In this document: positions 21,264-29,886 of the stretch, in pieces
How positions within the stretch are numbered: position 1 is the stretch's first letter
Layout of the letters: each line of letters starts with the position of its first letter
Assembly (NCBI RefSeq): GCF_040549045.1
Contig: NZ_JBEWTB010000002.1
Coordinates: 62,001 to 126,000, forward strand
DNA: 64,000 bases
Direction of reading: 5' to 3'
Source of the DNA: Endozoicomonas sp. NE40
GTDB taxonomy: Bacteria > Pseudomonadota > Gammaproteobacteria > Pseudomonadales > Endozoicomonadaceae
Notes under the pieces: generated by a model
Seen by the model: the letters and a program-made list of their open reading frames with translations, nothing else
Databases searched by the model: none
What the model was told of the DNA's origin: nothing
Program-made: the position numbers and the translations under genes

Positions 21264-21935
21264 TTACATCGGTAAAATATGTTTGAGTTCTGATAATGAA
21301 TGGATTATGAACTCAGCCTGAAAATCAGGTTGTACAGCTGCATGACTGTACTCACCGCTATCAGACGATAGACGTACTGTCATCCAGCCCATTTTTTTTG
21401 GCGTAACGAAGTCTTTATTAGGGTTGTCAGCAATATATACACATTGCTCAGGTTTAACTCCAAGCCCGTCCTGTACCAAAATATAGGGCTTCGAATGGGG
21501 TTTCCAAAATGCTCTTCCCAGTTCATCTGTCACACAAATTGCCTGAAAGTATTCTGAAATCCCCAAAGCTTTAATTTTGTTGCGTTGGGCTTCCTGATAA
21601 CCATCAGTTATTAAACCTAATTTGTACTGACCTGAAAGCCAGTCGAGAATATTTACAGTATCCGGACTTAAAGTTATAGAAGGCACGTGACTACGATAAA
21701 CAGCAATCAACCTTTTAATTAATGCTTCATCGTATTCGAAGTTTAAACGATCAAGAACTTCATTAAAAATTCTCCCCCTGTGACCTTTTTGAAAAAGGTG
21801 TTGAGCGTGACGATAAAAACCTGGAACACCAAGCTCTTCACAAAAGTATCGATCAACCGCTTTAAATCCACTCATTACATAGCTGGCTTCAGGATAAAGC
21901 GTATCATCCAGATCAAAAACAACGGCCTTTATCAC
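21264..21935 (-). CDS. HAD-family hydrolase
   Basis: A 223-residue HAD phosphatase. Motif I is VVFDLDDTLYPEASYV (residues 5-20). Motif II is GLITDGYQEAQRNKI. The Lys motif is FWKPHSKPYI, and motif IV is CVYIADNPNKDFVTPKKMGW. A helical C1 cap lies between motifs I and II. It overlaps the ATP-grasp gene by four bases (ATGA), so the two are coupled. Similar HAD/ATP-grasp pairs occur in polysaccharide clusters. The substrate is unknown, possibly a phosphorylated sugar or carbamoyl-type intermediate. Confidence 0.85.
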   Translation of the reverse strand: MIKAVVFDLDDTLYPEASYVMSGFKAVDRYFCEELGVPGFYRHAQHLFQKGHRGRIFNEVLDRLNFEYDEALIKRLIAVYRSHVPSITLSPDTVNILDWLSGQYKLGLITDGYQEAQRNKIKALGISEYFQAICVTDELGRAFWKPHSKPYILVQDGLGVKPEQCVYIADNPNKDFVTPKKMGWMTVRLSSDSGEYSHAAVQPDFQAEFIIHSLSELKHILPM

Positions 21936-22915
21936 CGGATGTCTTCCCCCTTAACTATAATTTCATCGTCATAACGCAACATGGCAAGATCATCCTTCCA
22001 GCATTCCTGATGAGCTTCACACTTACGACCTGTTAACTCCTGAATGATCCATTTTGGAAAATCCGCGCCAGCATGAATGGTAAGAGGATGGCCACCACCA
22101 AACCGGGGATTAATTTCAATAAAACTAATGCTTCCGTCAGGTTGTTTAAAACACTGAACTGTCATACACCCCACTGCATGAGGCAAAGCATTCAGAACCC
22201 GGGTGACTGCAGCGATTATCTCAGGATCATTAACGGTCAGACCTTTACTAACTTCACCACCTCGTGTTTCAAGCCTCAGACGAGGAACAACACAGCGAAC
22301 CTTGCCCTTGAAATCAACATATGCATCGCAGGTATATTCATCACCTTGAATATATTCCTGCACCATTGCGTTGTTTACATAGTCTTTGAAAAAATTCAGC
22401 TCTTTCCGACTACTGACGACATGAACACCAACACTGCAACTACCATCCCACGGCTTAACCAGTAGGGGAAAATCGCTTTCAGCAATATCTTCCAACTCTT
22501 GATTACTATAAGTGTGTGGAGTATCAATTTTATTTTTTACAAAAAACTCGTAAGTATTTTTTTTATCAAAACAGATTTGATTGGTATCATAGTCACAAAC
22601 CAGAACTTCTGTCCCTATCACTTTGAACTTTTCTCTATTTTCAGACAACAATGTCAAATCAGTATCAATAAGGGAGACAAGAAGCTTAATGCTTTTTTCT
22701 TTGCACACAGAAACAAGCGCATCAATGTAGTCCGGCGAAGATACCTTGGGAACATTTATATAATCATCAGCAATAAAGCCTGCAGGTGCACTTGAACCTG
22801 CATCCGCTGCAATGACATGCCCTGTGAGATTAAGTTCGGTAAGTGTTTTTTTTAAATGACGAAGTAAAGAAACTCTTCGCCCTGCTGCAGTACATAAAAT
22901 ATTGAAACTTGACAT
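21932..22915 (-). CDS. ATP-grasp ligase, CarB-like
   Basis: A 327-residue protein from ATG 22915 (MSSFNILCTAAGRRVSLLRHL). The frame upstream adds nine residues without support. The N-terminal pre-ATP-grasp fold carries ILCTAAGRRVSL. The ATP-grasp core has LLVKPWDGSCSVGVHVV, VQEYIQGDEYTCDAY and a metal-binding FIEINPRFGGGHPLT. This group resembles carbamoyl-phosphate synthase large-subunit ATP-grasp domains and probably ligates a carboxylate and an amine or activates a carboxyl group. It is coupled to the HAD gene. It may decorate a sugar with an amino acid or carbamoyl group, which is inference. Confidence 0.82.
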   Translation of the reverse strand: MSSFNILCTAAGRRVSLLRHLKKTLTELNLTGHVIAADAGSSAPAGFIADDYINVPKVSSPDYIDALVSVCKEKSIKLLVSLIDTDLTLLSENREKFKVIGTEVLVCDYDTNQICFDKKNTYEFFVKNKIDTPHTYSNQELEDIAESDFPLLVKPWDGSCSVGVHVVSSRKELNFFKDYVNNAMVQEYIQGDEYTCDAYVDFKGKVRCVVPRLRLETRGGEVSKGLTVNDPEIIAAVTRVLNALPHAVGCMTVQCFKQPDGSISFIEINPRFGGGHPLTIHAGADFPKWIIQELTGRKCEAHQECWKDDLAMLRYDDEIIVKGEDIR

Positions 22916-22984
22916 GACACTGTATTTTAGAATTAAAACCAAGAAATATAAGGCTTTATCAATACTTATAACTCTGACTATTAG

Positions 22985-23614
22985 TTACTTCTTAGAATTC
23001 TCAACATTACGATCATCTTGCACTGAACTTCCTGTAAAAACAGGCATCGTTGCATGGTTATCAGCACTGATATTTTCTTTACAAATAACTTTTTTAATAG
23101 TTAAAAATAGTATTTTAAAATCAAGCCAGAGACTGTGATTGTCTACATACCAGACATCCAAATCAAATTTCTTTTCCCAGGATATTGCGTTGCGGCCATT
23201 GACTTGAGCCCAACCCGTAATGCCCGGCTTTACCTCATGACGTCTGTATTGTTTTTTGGAGTAGCGCGGCAGATACTCCATTAAGAGTGGCCTTGGGCCT
23301 ACTAGGCTCATATCACCTTTGAGTACATTCCAGAACTCGGGAAGTTCATCAAGGCTGGTTCGTCGCATGAAGTCGCCGAAAGGCGTAATACGATCTTCAT
23401 CCGGCAGCTGATGCCCCTCTTTTCCTACAGAATCTTTCATAGTCCGAAATTTAATCATTTCAAATGCCTTGCCGTTTTTTCCTGGACGTATTTGCCTGAA
23501 TAAAACAGGTGAAGCCATTGTCTTTGAAACTTTAAAAGCAACGTATGCCATTAACGGAGTAAATACAGCAAGTGCGAACAAAGAAATAACGATATCAAAA
23601 AAACGTTTAATCAT
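22985..23614 (-). CDS. Initiating sugar-phosphate transferase, PglC-type
   Basis: A 209-residue monotopic phosphoglycosyl transferase of the bacterial sugar transferase family (PglC/WcaJ core). It has one N-terminal hydrophobic helix (FFDIVISLFALAVFTPLM), FRQIRPGKNGKAFEMIKFRTM, the catalytic Asp-Glu pair in RRTSLDELPEFWNVLKGDMSLVGPRP, and KPGITGWAQVNGRN. It moves a sugar-1-phosphate from a UDP-sugar to undecaprenyl phosphate, starting the repeat unit. With the dehydratase and aminotransferase nearby, UDP-bacillosamine-like or 4-amino-sugar substrates are plausible. It overlaps the next glycosyltransferase gene by eight bases. Confidence 0.93.
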   Translation of the reverse strand: MIKRFFDIVISLFALAVFTPLMAYVAFKVSKTMASPVLFRQIRPGKNGKAFEMIKFRTMKDSVGKEGHQLPDEDRITPFGDFMRRTSLDELPEFWNVLKGDMSLVGPRPLLMEYLPRYSKKQYRRHEVKPGITGWAQVNGRNAISWEKKFDLDVWYVDNHSLWLDFKILFLTIKKVICKENISADNHATMPVFTGSSVQDDRNVENSKK

Positions 23615-24824
23615 CAGCGTTTAGTAATTTATCTATAGTTTTAAAAATTCGTTTGTAAGTTATATTTCTATCGAAATTATTTTCACCAATACATCTACTA
23701 CTATTTGCCATTTTTTGCAATTTAGCAGCATCTGAATTCAACTCAACTATCTTATTAGCCAAATCAGAACTATCACCTGGTTCATAAAAGCAGCCAGCCG
23801 CATTACTTTCAATCAGATCTCGGACTTCCTTATTTTCTTGGCAACTTAGAACGGGTAATCCCGTACAAAAATAATCTGAAATTTTATTAGTGACACTCTG
23901 TGCAGCACCTTTTCTTATTGGATTAAGAGCTACATTACAAGTTTTGATGATTGAAATCATTTGATCATAAGGCATTGAACCCAAAAACTTTACATTAGAA
24001 GCTGATAAGTTTTCAGCATATCGCTGTACTTTCATACGGTGTGGCCCATCACCTATGATCAGTAGCTCAGTATTAACATTTTTTTTATCTAACTTCGAAA
24101 ATGCTGTAACTAGAGTATTAATATCGTAGCTATGACTGATAGTACCTATATAAACACACCTGAATGTGTTGCTCGTTTCAAGATAATTGGAGTTAGTATT
24201 AATTTGATCTATCAAGGCAATATCTGCACCAATATAAACAACATCACTATTTAGGCTAACGTTTAAATTATTCTTTACATATTCTTGGTAAGTATTTGAA
24301 ACACTAATTAAAAAATCAGCATTAGCAAAAGCTTTTTTCGCTCTATAAATAAATGGTTTAAATAAAAATTTAAAAATTTCTTTATTTAAAAATGGTAATG
24401 CAGAATAGATAGAATGAGGCCAATTATCTTGAATATCAATAACAAAAGGGATATTATTTTTTTGAGCAAAGCTGGACAAAATAATATTGCTTTTTATTAG
24501 AGGGTACGCTGAATAGATCAGATCAGGCCGATCTGTTTTTTGTAAGTACGACTCCAAGTTATTACAAAAAACTGTGTGGCTATACAACCTAGAAAAGGAG
24601 ACATTTTTTCTATAACCGGGTTCATCCATTAACTCAAGCTGTAAATTTTTTATCTTAAATTTATCATTTCTCTCTCTATGCTTTTTCTCAAAATGTGAGT
24701 ATCGACTAGTCAAAAGTGTAACATTATATTTTTTTGAAAGCTTTATGGCTATATATGAAAATCTATTAAAATATGGTTCTCCTGGCAAATTACAGTAAGG
24801 TGCTACTAGTAATATTTTCTTCAT
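23607..24824 (-). CDS. GT4-type glycosyltransferase
   Basis: A 405-residue cytoplasmic-face glycosyltransferase with a two-Rossmann GT-B layout. The N-terminal donor/acceptor domain starts with ILLVAPYCNLPGEPYFNRF. The C-terminal GT1-type domain holds RCVYIGTISHSYDINTLVTA, LLIIGDGPHRMKV and NPIRKGAAQSVTNKISDYF, matching the UDP-binding EX7E-like region of family 4. It resembles WbuB-like transferases that add an amino sugar. It overlaps both neighbours by a few bases, so it belongs to one operon. The DNA is strongly AT-rich compared with the flanks. Confidence 0.85.
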   Translation of the reverse strand: MKKILLVAPYCNLPGEPYFNRFSYIAIKLSKKYNVTLLTSRYSHFEKKHRERNDKFKIKNLQLELMDEPGYRKNVSFSRLYSHTVFCNNLESYLQKTDRPDLIYSAYPLIKSNIILSSFAQKNNIPFVIDIQDNWPHSIYSALPFLNKEIFKFLFKPFIYRAKKAFANADFLISVSNTYQEYVKNNLNVSLNSDVVYIGADIALIDQINTNSNYLETSNTFRCVYIGTISHSYDINTLVTAFSKLDKKNVNTELLIIGDGPHRMKVQRYAENLSASNVKFLGSMPYDQMISIIKTCNVALNPIRKGAAQSVTNKISDYFCTGLPVLSCQENKEVRDLIESNAAGCFYEPGDSSDLANKIVELNSDAAKLQKMANSSRCIGENNFDRNITYKRIFKTIDKLLNADD

Positions 24825-25813
24825 TTTAGAACTCTCAAAAACTGTTCTTTTGTATCAAGTCTTAATTTTTCATATCGTTTTATTGTTTTATTGTAATCTA
24901 TTACTTTTTCAACAGTGCTACTATATAACAGTTCGTTGAGTTTTATTGTCCAGCTAGGAAACTTTAAATTCATTTCAAACAAGTTACTAGAACTTATTAT
25001 AGGAAGCCTATATTGAATGGCTTGAAAAAGCTTGTTTGGTAAGCAATAGCGATAATTAAGGCTATTAGAATGGGGGACATGAAAAAGAAGATAATTGTAA
25101 TTATTCAGAAAATCTAAATTATCACTTGAATATTTACCACACATTTTTATAGTGCCGTTTTTAAAATACTTGCTACTTTCTATATATTTCTTACAGCTAT
25201 CAGATGCCCAGACCCCATATAAATCAAGAGTATATCCACACGCGAAAATTTCATCTAAAGAATCAAGTGGCAAGCGGTCTTCGTATATTAATCCAAAATA
25301 TACAAGCCTTTTTTTAGCATCAACGTTACAGCATGTCATCGAAGTATCGATGCAGGGAATATTACTGATGACGTCAGGCGATTTTCCATACCTCTGATAG
25401 TATATTTTCGACAATCCCTTTGAAACCGTGATTACACTCACGTTCAAGTTGAAAACAATAAATTCAAGTATATACAAAATTGAATTTCTTATTTTTAACT
25501 GAAGTGTTTTTGCAGAATTAATCTCATTTATATCATGAATATCATATATACAATTTAGATTTTTCCAAAACAATAATACTTTAAAAATAATCAAGTATGG
25601 TAATGAAGCCTGCTGATGAAAAATAAATGTATATTTAGAAGTATCATTCTTAACACAGAGTACTACTAAAATTATAAGAGATTTGATTGATAGTTTTAGG
25701 GGAGTACTCTCAAATAGTTGATTTTGTAACTTAAAGCGTGTTGAATATTTAGGGTCAGGCTTGAGCAAGTGGAATACATTTTTACTTTGCACCAAATATA
25801 GTCTCGCACTCAT
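24821..25813 (-). CDS. Probable glycosyltransferase
   Basis: A 330-residue protein with GT-B character but weak motifs. Its N-terminal half has FIFHQQASLPYLIIFKVLLF and IYDIHDINEINSA, similar to the WDIHD/WYDVHE region of GT4 enzymes. The C-terminal half has LVYFGLIYEDRLPLDSL and FHVPHSNSLNYRYCLPNKLFQAI, which resembles the NKLFEYM nucleotide-binding segment. It overlaps the downstream gene by four bases (ATGA). DNA is very AT-rich. The specific sugar cannot be assigned. Confidence 0.7.
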   Translation of the reverse strand: MSARLYLVQSKNVFHLLKPDPKYSTRFKLQNQLFESTPLKLSIKSLIILVVLCVKNDTSKYTFIFHQQASLPYLIIFKVLLFWKNLNCIYDIHDINEINSAKTLQLKIRNSILYILEFIVFNLNVSVITVSKGLSKIYYQRYGKSPDVISNIPCIDTSMTCCNVDAKKRLVYFGLIYEDRLPLDSLDEIFACGYTLDLYGVWASDSCKKYIESSKYFKNGTIKMCGKYSSDNLDFLNNYNYLLFHVPHSNSLNYRYCLPNKLFQAIQYRLPIISSSNLFEMNLKFPSWTIKLNELLYSSTVEKVIDYNKTIKRYEKLRLDTKEQFLRVLK

Positions 25814-25837
25814 ATTGTTAATAGATAATTTAAATTT

Positions 25838-27220
25838 TCAAGACAGTAATTCTTCAAACAGGATACGGTCTTCCGAGTTATTAAAATTAGAGTTATGCCA
25901 TAAGAAGGTAAATTCCCCTGAAAACTTCATGGATAAATCTTTCAATTTGTTCACATAGTCATTAGTTTTTTTTGAATACCCCATATTCAAATATCTTTCT
26001 GCTAGAACTGTACATTCCATAATAATCAATGGCCGCTGACGCAAATTAAGAGCACATTTTTTCTGCCAGCTCCACATTTTAAAAGTGTTAGATGTTCCAT
26101 ACCTAAAACCAGGATGATCAGCATAGCCACCAGTTGTATCATATGAAAACCCAGCCATATCAAGATAGTCGGGCGTCTTAGTTACATCCCACCTCAAAAA
26201 ATGCTGACGATTACCATTTATTTCCGCTGCTATATTATTACTGTAACAAACATCTAAAAGTAGTTTACGTTCTTTAAATATCTGTTCAGCACTAGAAAAT
26301 GAATTATAGCTTCCATGAAGACCAATCTCATGACCACGATCATGAATACTTTTCAGTAAGTTTATAATTCTTGGATTTTTAAGTGAATAGCTTCCATCAA
26401 TTCTTCCGGCTGGATTATCAGCAATAAAATAAAATGCTGCTTTATGATTATTTTTTTCACAAGTATCCATATACCAGTTAAAACAGTCATAGGGATCTTT
26501 GTAAGATCCTGATAATTTCTGAAAAATCGACAATACAGAAGTTCCAAAGCTAGCGATACTCTTTCTTTTGAGTATATCACCTGCTAACGTTCTAGAAATA
26601 TTCAGGGGACTACTAAATCTCGTATCATATGGAACATCAACATCACAAGTTACCTGAATTTTTGCAGTCCTTTTTTTCCTCTCGACATCTGGCCAAAGGC
26701 TTTTTATTGTAAGCCAGAGAATTTCTACATATTGATCAACAATTGGCTGCTCAAGTAAACCGGCCTTAAAAGCCATAGATTCAGATGCTGGAAATCTACT
26801 ATGGCTATCTAGCTCATGGTTTATTGCTTCTTCATATCGAGACAGCATGAAAAAGCAGCTACCAAAAATGTCGATAGGTAAGAACAGTGATTCTGCTTTT
26901 TTACTTGGAAAATTTTCAACTCTGTTCATTCCAAAAATGACTGGTAAAGAAGTTGTGCCTGACAATTTAGAATTCTTAATTAATGCACATGGCAGAATCC
27001 AGTTTTTTAATGGTAATTCTGGTAGCCCTAATTCCTTAGCAAAAAAAACATCTGGTAAATTTATTTTTCTCCTATATCCATCACTTTTATGTTGAATTGT
27101 GTATTGATCAAAATCATAAGGTATTGCCTCAAAATCAAGACCTAAAAAATCATTAATAAGAACCTCATGAATATAAGCTCTTTCGGAAAGGTAAGAATTT
27201 GGATATAGGATCTTGAGCAT
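25838..27220 (-). CDS. Polysaccharide deacetylase-like protein
   Basis: A 460-residue protein whose C-terminal half is a carbohydrate-esterase-4/NodB-like barrel. Metal-site candidates are TCDVDVPYDTRF (the DxD-like motif) and HEIGLHGSYNS (His and second His), with later residues FLRWDVTKTPDYLDMAGFSYDTT and FLWHNSNF. The N-terminal region (1-180) matches the extension often found in such proteins of O-antigen and exopolysaccharide clusters (CFFMLSRYEEA). It may remove an N- or O-acetyl group from a sugar. It has no signal peptide. AT-rich, same operon. Confidence 0.78.
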   Translation of the reverse strand: MLKILYPNSYLSERAYIHEVLINDFLGLDFEAIPYDFDQYTIQHKSDGYRRKINLPDVFFAKELGLPELPLKNWILPCALIKNSKLSGTTSLPVIFGMNRVENFPSKKAESLFLPIDIFGSCFFMLSRYEEAINHELDSHSRFPASESMAFKAGLLEQPIVDQYVEILWLTIKSLWPDVERKKRTAKIQVTCDVDVPYDTRFSSPLNISRTLAGDILKRKSIASFGTSVLSIFQKLSGSYKDPYDCFNWYMDTCEKNNHKAAFYFIADNPAGRIDGSYSLKNPRIINLLKSIHDRGHEIGLHGSYNSFSSAEQIFKERKLLLDVCYSNNIAAEINGNRQHFLRWDVTKTPDYLDMAGFSYDTTGGYADHPGFRYGTSNTFKMWSWQKKCALNLRQRPLIIMECTVLAERYLNMGYSKKTNDYVNKLKDLSMKFSGEFTFLWHNSNFNNSEDRILFEELLS

Positions 27221-27230
27221 GCTAAGGTGA

Positions 27231-28214
27231 TTACTTATTACTCTGAGAGTATTGCTTGGCTGTTAATAGCAATGCTAATGGCAGGCTGTTTGTTTTAGAT
27301 AAGGAGAAATAAGGCGTTTGTATAGCTCCAAACGCTTTGAAAAAATTTTCAATTGGCTCAATCATAGAGCCTTCAAAATCAAAACACTTTGCTACAGTTT
27401 TGCTAAATTTGATAGCTTCCCACATTGCTAAACTTGTAGCACCACTATTACGTAAATCTGGATCACCACCACCCATAAGATAATATGCATATTCATTATG
27501 CCAAACAATATAAATAGCGGCATGTATAATATTATTTTCATCTCTGGCAAAGAATATTCTTCTGCACTGTTTTTCCAGACATACTTTATCAAAATCAATA
27601 ATAAATTTTTTTGAATATGGCAGTGTTAGCCCTTGTCGCGAAAATGTTTTTTTATTAATTTCAATAAAGTCTTCTATAGAACTATTCGAATCAACAACTA
27701 TTTTATTTCGTCCTTCCGCTTTCTTTATTTCTTTACGAATATTACCTGAAAAGTTATTCCACAACTGGTTGCTATCTGCAATGTTACTTAAACGATATGT
27801 GTATCTTGTAGTTTGATCAAAACCTTCCCAATAAAAGGGTAGCCAGTTAGTTAGACTTGAATCAGCGTTTATTTTACAAAAATCATATTCAGGTAGCCCT
27901 TCTATCAAATCATTTATTATCCTTTTTTCGTAAGCTAATTTTCGTTCATATTTTTGATTGTCGGGGTACTTTAACCATGGCCCAAGTGTCTGTGTGAGTT
28001 TTGGCATTGTAATTAGTTTAAAACCATATTTTTTTTTAAAAACATATGGTAATGCTCCTACGATATCCCCCCCTTTTTCACTAATCACTACACCCCAATT
28101 TTCGTTACCTGCTACAGCATCAAGCCACCAATCTTGAGAAAAAATAGGTATCGTATGCTCTTTTTTACATAGTTCTCTATACTTTTGTTTGTTTGAAAAA
28201 TCATTCAATTCCAA
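27231..28214 (-). CDS. GNAT/FemAB-like acyltransferase
   Basis: A 327-residue protein of the CelD/BioF2-like GNAT group (Acetyltransf_6 type). Two GNAT-like halves are visible. The first has IPIFSQDWWLDAVAGNENWGVVI and GALPYVFKKKYGFKLITMPKLTQTLGPW. The second has IRKEIKKAEGR, HAAIYIVWHNEYAYYLMGGGDP and GATSLAMWEAIKFSK, with a final FDFEGSM. Such enzymes transfer acyl or aminoacyl groups and are frequent in capsule and O-antigen clusters, where they may decorate sugars. It overlaps the formyltransferase gene by ten bases. Confidence 0.78.
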   Translation of the reverse strand: MELNDFSNKQKYRELCKKEHTIPIFSQDWWLDAVAGNENWGVVISEKGGDIVGALPYVFKKKYGFKLITMPKLTQTLGPWLKYPDNQKYERKLAYEKRIINDLIEGLPEYDFCKINADSSLTNWLPFYWEGFDQTTRYTYRLSNIADSNQLWNNFSGNIRKEIKKAEGRNKIVVDSNSSIEDFIEINKKTFSRQGLTLPYSKKFIIDFDKVCLEKQCRRIFFARDENNIIHAAIYIVWHNEYAYYLMGGGDPDLRNSGATSLAMWEAIKFSKTVAKCFDFEGSMIEPIENFFKAFGAIQTPYFSLSKTNSLPLALLLTAKQYSQSNK

Positions 28215-29158
28215 ATACCTAATTTTATCAAAATATAAATTAATGTGTTTTTCATTTTTAATGATACTTTCAAATTAATAATACCATCCTTGCACACTAG
28301 GAAGTATTTACTATTTTTTTTATATATCTTACCAACTTTATAGTCTGATGTATCACACTTATGATAATCTAAAATTTCCCAACGCTGCCCAGAGTAAAGC
28401 CATCTAGGTTGTGGTATAGAATTTAGCCATGACTCAGTGCCTCTTAGCAAATGCCAAACTCTGGTTATTTCCCATTCATACCAACTAACAATTTGACTGT
28501 GTTCTTCAGGCTTGATGTTTCTCGCAATTTTTAGTTTAGTAATCGGTTGCTTTGTTCTTTGTAATTCATGTCCAAGTGATATTTTCTCAATAAGTCGATA
28601 AAGCATTCTTACTGCAATATCACCAATTGCATGATCATGCATTTCTGGCGATTTCATACCTAAAGGTACAGGATATTTTTCTTGATAAATTATATCTCCT
28701 GTATCCATTCCTTCATCAATATAATGAAGAGTCACTCCGAACTCTTCCAGCATATCATAGTATTGCCAAAACCAAGGGTTTGCCCCTTTATAGTAAGGTA
28801 AATAAGAAGGGTGTATATTAACAACACCCAGTCTAGGGATTTCGAGTGTCGTTTTCTTTAGCAGCTGCGACATTGAATATACAATAATCAAGTCTGGATT
28901 TTTTTCATCTATCCAGCTATCAAAACAGTCATAATTATTTTTTCTTAGATAGTAATAGTCTAACTTTTCTTCTTTGCAGTATTTTTTTAAGTCATTATGA
29001 TTGAGAATATTTTTTAGCTTTTTTTTGAAAATTGTGTCTTCCTTTCTAAGTGATGATTCACAAATTCCAACTATATTAACTTTACTGTTTTCAACTAAAG
29101 GCCTTATTATGCGACTAATGCCTTGTGTTATGATAACTACTCTAATTAATTTATTCAT
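28205..29158 (-). CDS. Sugar N-formyltransferase
   Basis: A 317-residue member of the N10-formyltetrahydrofolate-dependent formyltransferase fold. The catalytic Asn-His-Asp set lies in VVNIHPSYLPYYKGANP and GVTLHYIDEGMDTGDII. In polysaccharide clusters these enzymes formylate 3-amino or 4-amino dideoxy sugars (VioF, WlaRD and ArnA-N type). That agrees with the dehydratase and aminotransferase in this cluster. The C-terminal 100 residues are a cluster-specific extension. A methionyl-tRNA formyltransferase is unlikely because of context and the divergent C terminus. Coupled to both neighbours. Confidence 0.88.
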   Translation of the reverse strand: MNKLIRVVIITQGISRIIRPLVENSKVNIVGICESSLRKEDTIFKKKLKNILNHNDLKKYCKEEKLDYYYLRKNNYDCFDSWIDEKNPDLIIVYSMSQLLKKTTLEIPRLGVVNIHPSYLPYYKGANPWFWQYYDMLEEFGVTLHYIDEGMDTGDIIYQEKYPVPLGMKSPEMHDHAIGDIAVRMLYRLIEKISLGHELQRTKQPITKLKIARNIKPEEHSQIVSWYEWEITRVWHLLRGTESWLNSIPQPRWLYSGQRWEILDYHKCDTSDYKVGKIYKKNSKYFLVCKDGIINLKVSLKMKNTLIYILIKLGIWN

Positions 29159-29774
29159 TCAAGTATTTTGATCTAAACTTTTCAAACTTACTAAGCTCAT
29201 AATATCCTATATATTCATTTTTATTTTTATATTGTTGACATTTATCCTTTTTAATTTTTTTAATTGGTTTAGCTGGATTGCCCGCGATTACTTGATAACC
29301 GTCTGTGAATGACTTTGTTACTACTGATCCAGCAGCTACTACAGTATGATCACCAAGTGTTACACCAGGTAAAATTACACTATTCATTCCTATCCAGCAA
29401 TATTTCCCAATCTTAACACTTGATGGATTGTGTTTTCGATAATCATTTATGTCATGATTTCCAGAAATAATGCCAACGTTTGGTGCAATTATTGTATAGT
29501 CACCAATTTTTACTTTTCCAATACCTTGAATATAACAACCTGGTGATAGTCCTGGCGCTGTTCCTATTCCTATAAGTATATTATTTACAGAAGTTACTCT
29601 GCTTGTACTATCAACAGGCCAGTATGGTACTTTTTTTGGTAAAGCTTTATGTTTAAGATAGCTTGTAATTTTTATCGGCGCGGAGGTGCCTTGTGTTTCC
29701 AAAAAGCATTTAACTATGGGAATAAATTTAACAACAGATAAACATCGTAATAATATTTTGAGCATCGAATTCAA
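29151..29774 (-). CDS. Hexapeptide-repeat acetyltransferase
   Basis: A 207-residue left-handed beta-helix acyltransferase. Hexapeptide turns run from about residue 70 to 175 (IGIGTAPGLSPGCYIQG, VKIGDYTIIAPNVGIISG, KIGKYCWIGMNSVILPGVTLG). His of the active-site loop is in ISGNHDIND, and the final HTVVAAGSVVTKSF, then IAGNPAKPIKKI closes the helix. It probably O- or N-acetylates a sugar using acetyl-CoA. It is the first gene of a tightly overlapping group. About 110 AT-rich bases separate it from the amidotransferase gene. Confidence 0.87.
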   Translation of the reverse strand: MNSMLKILLRCLSVVKFIPIVKCFLETQGTSAPIKITSYLKHKALPKKVPYWPVDSTSRVTSVNNILIGIGTAPGLSPGCYIQGIGKVKIGDYTIIAPNVGIISGNHDINDYRKHNPSSVKIGKYCWIGMNSVILPGVTLGDHTVVAAGSVVTKSFTDGYQVIAGNPAKPIKKIKKDKCQQYKNKNEYIGYYELSKFEKFRSKYLNE

Positions 29775-29886
29775 TTTAGCATTTAATAGAAAATAATTTT
29801 ATGCTATTGCTTAGCATACTCACTCTTAGTTAGGCAGTACAACTAAACATAATTAAAAATTATGTTATTTACCCTTAATCTAGATA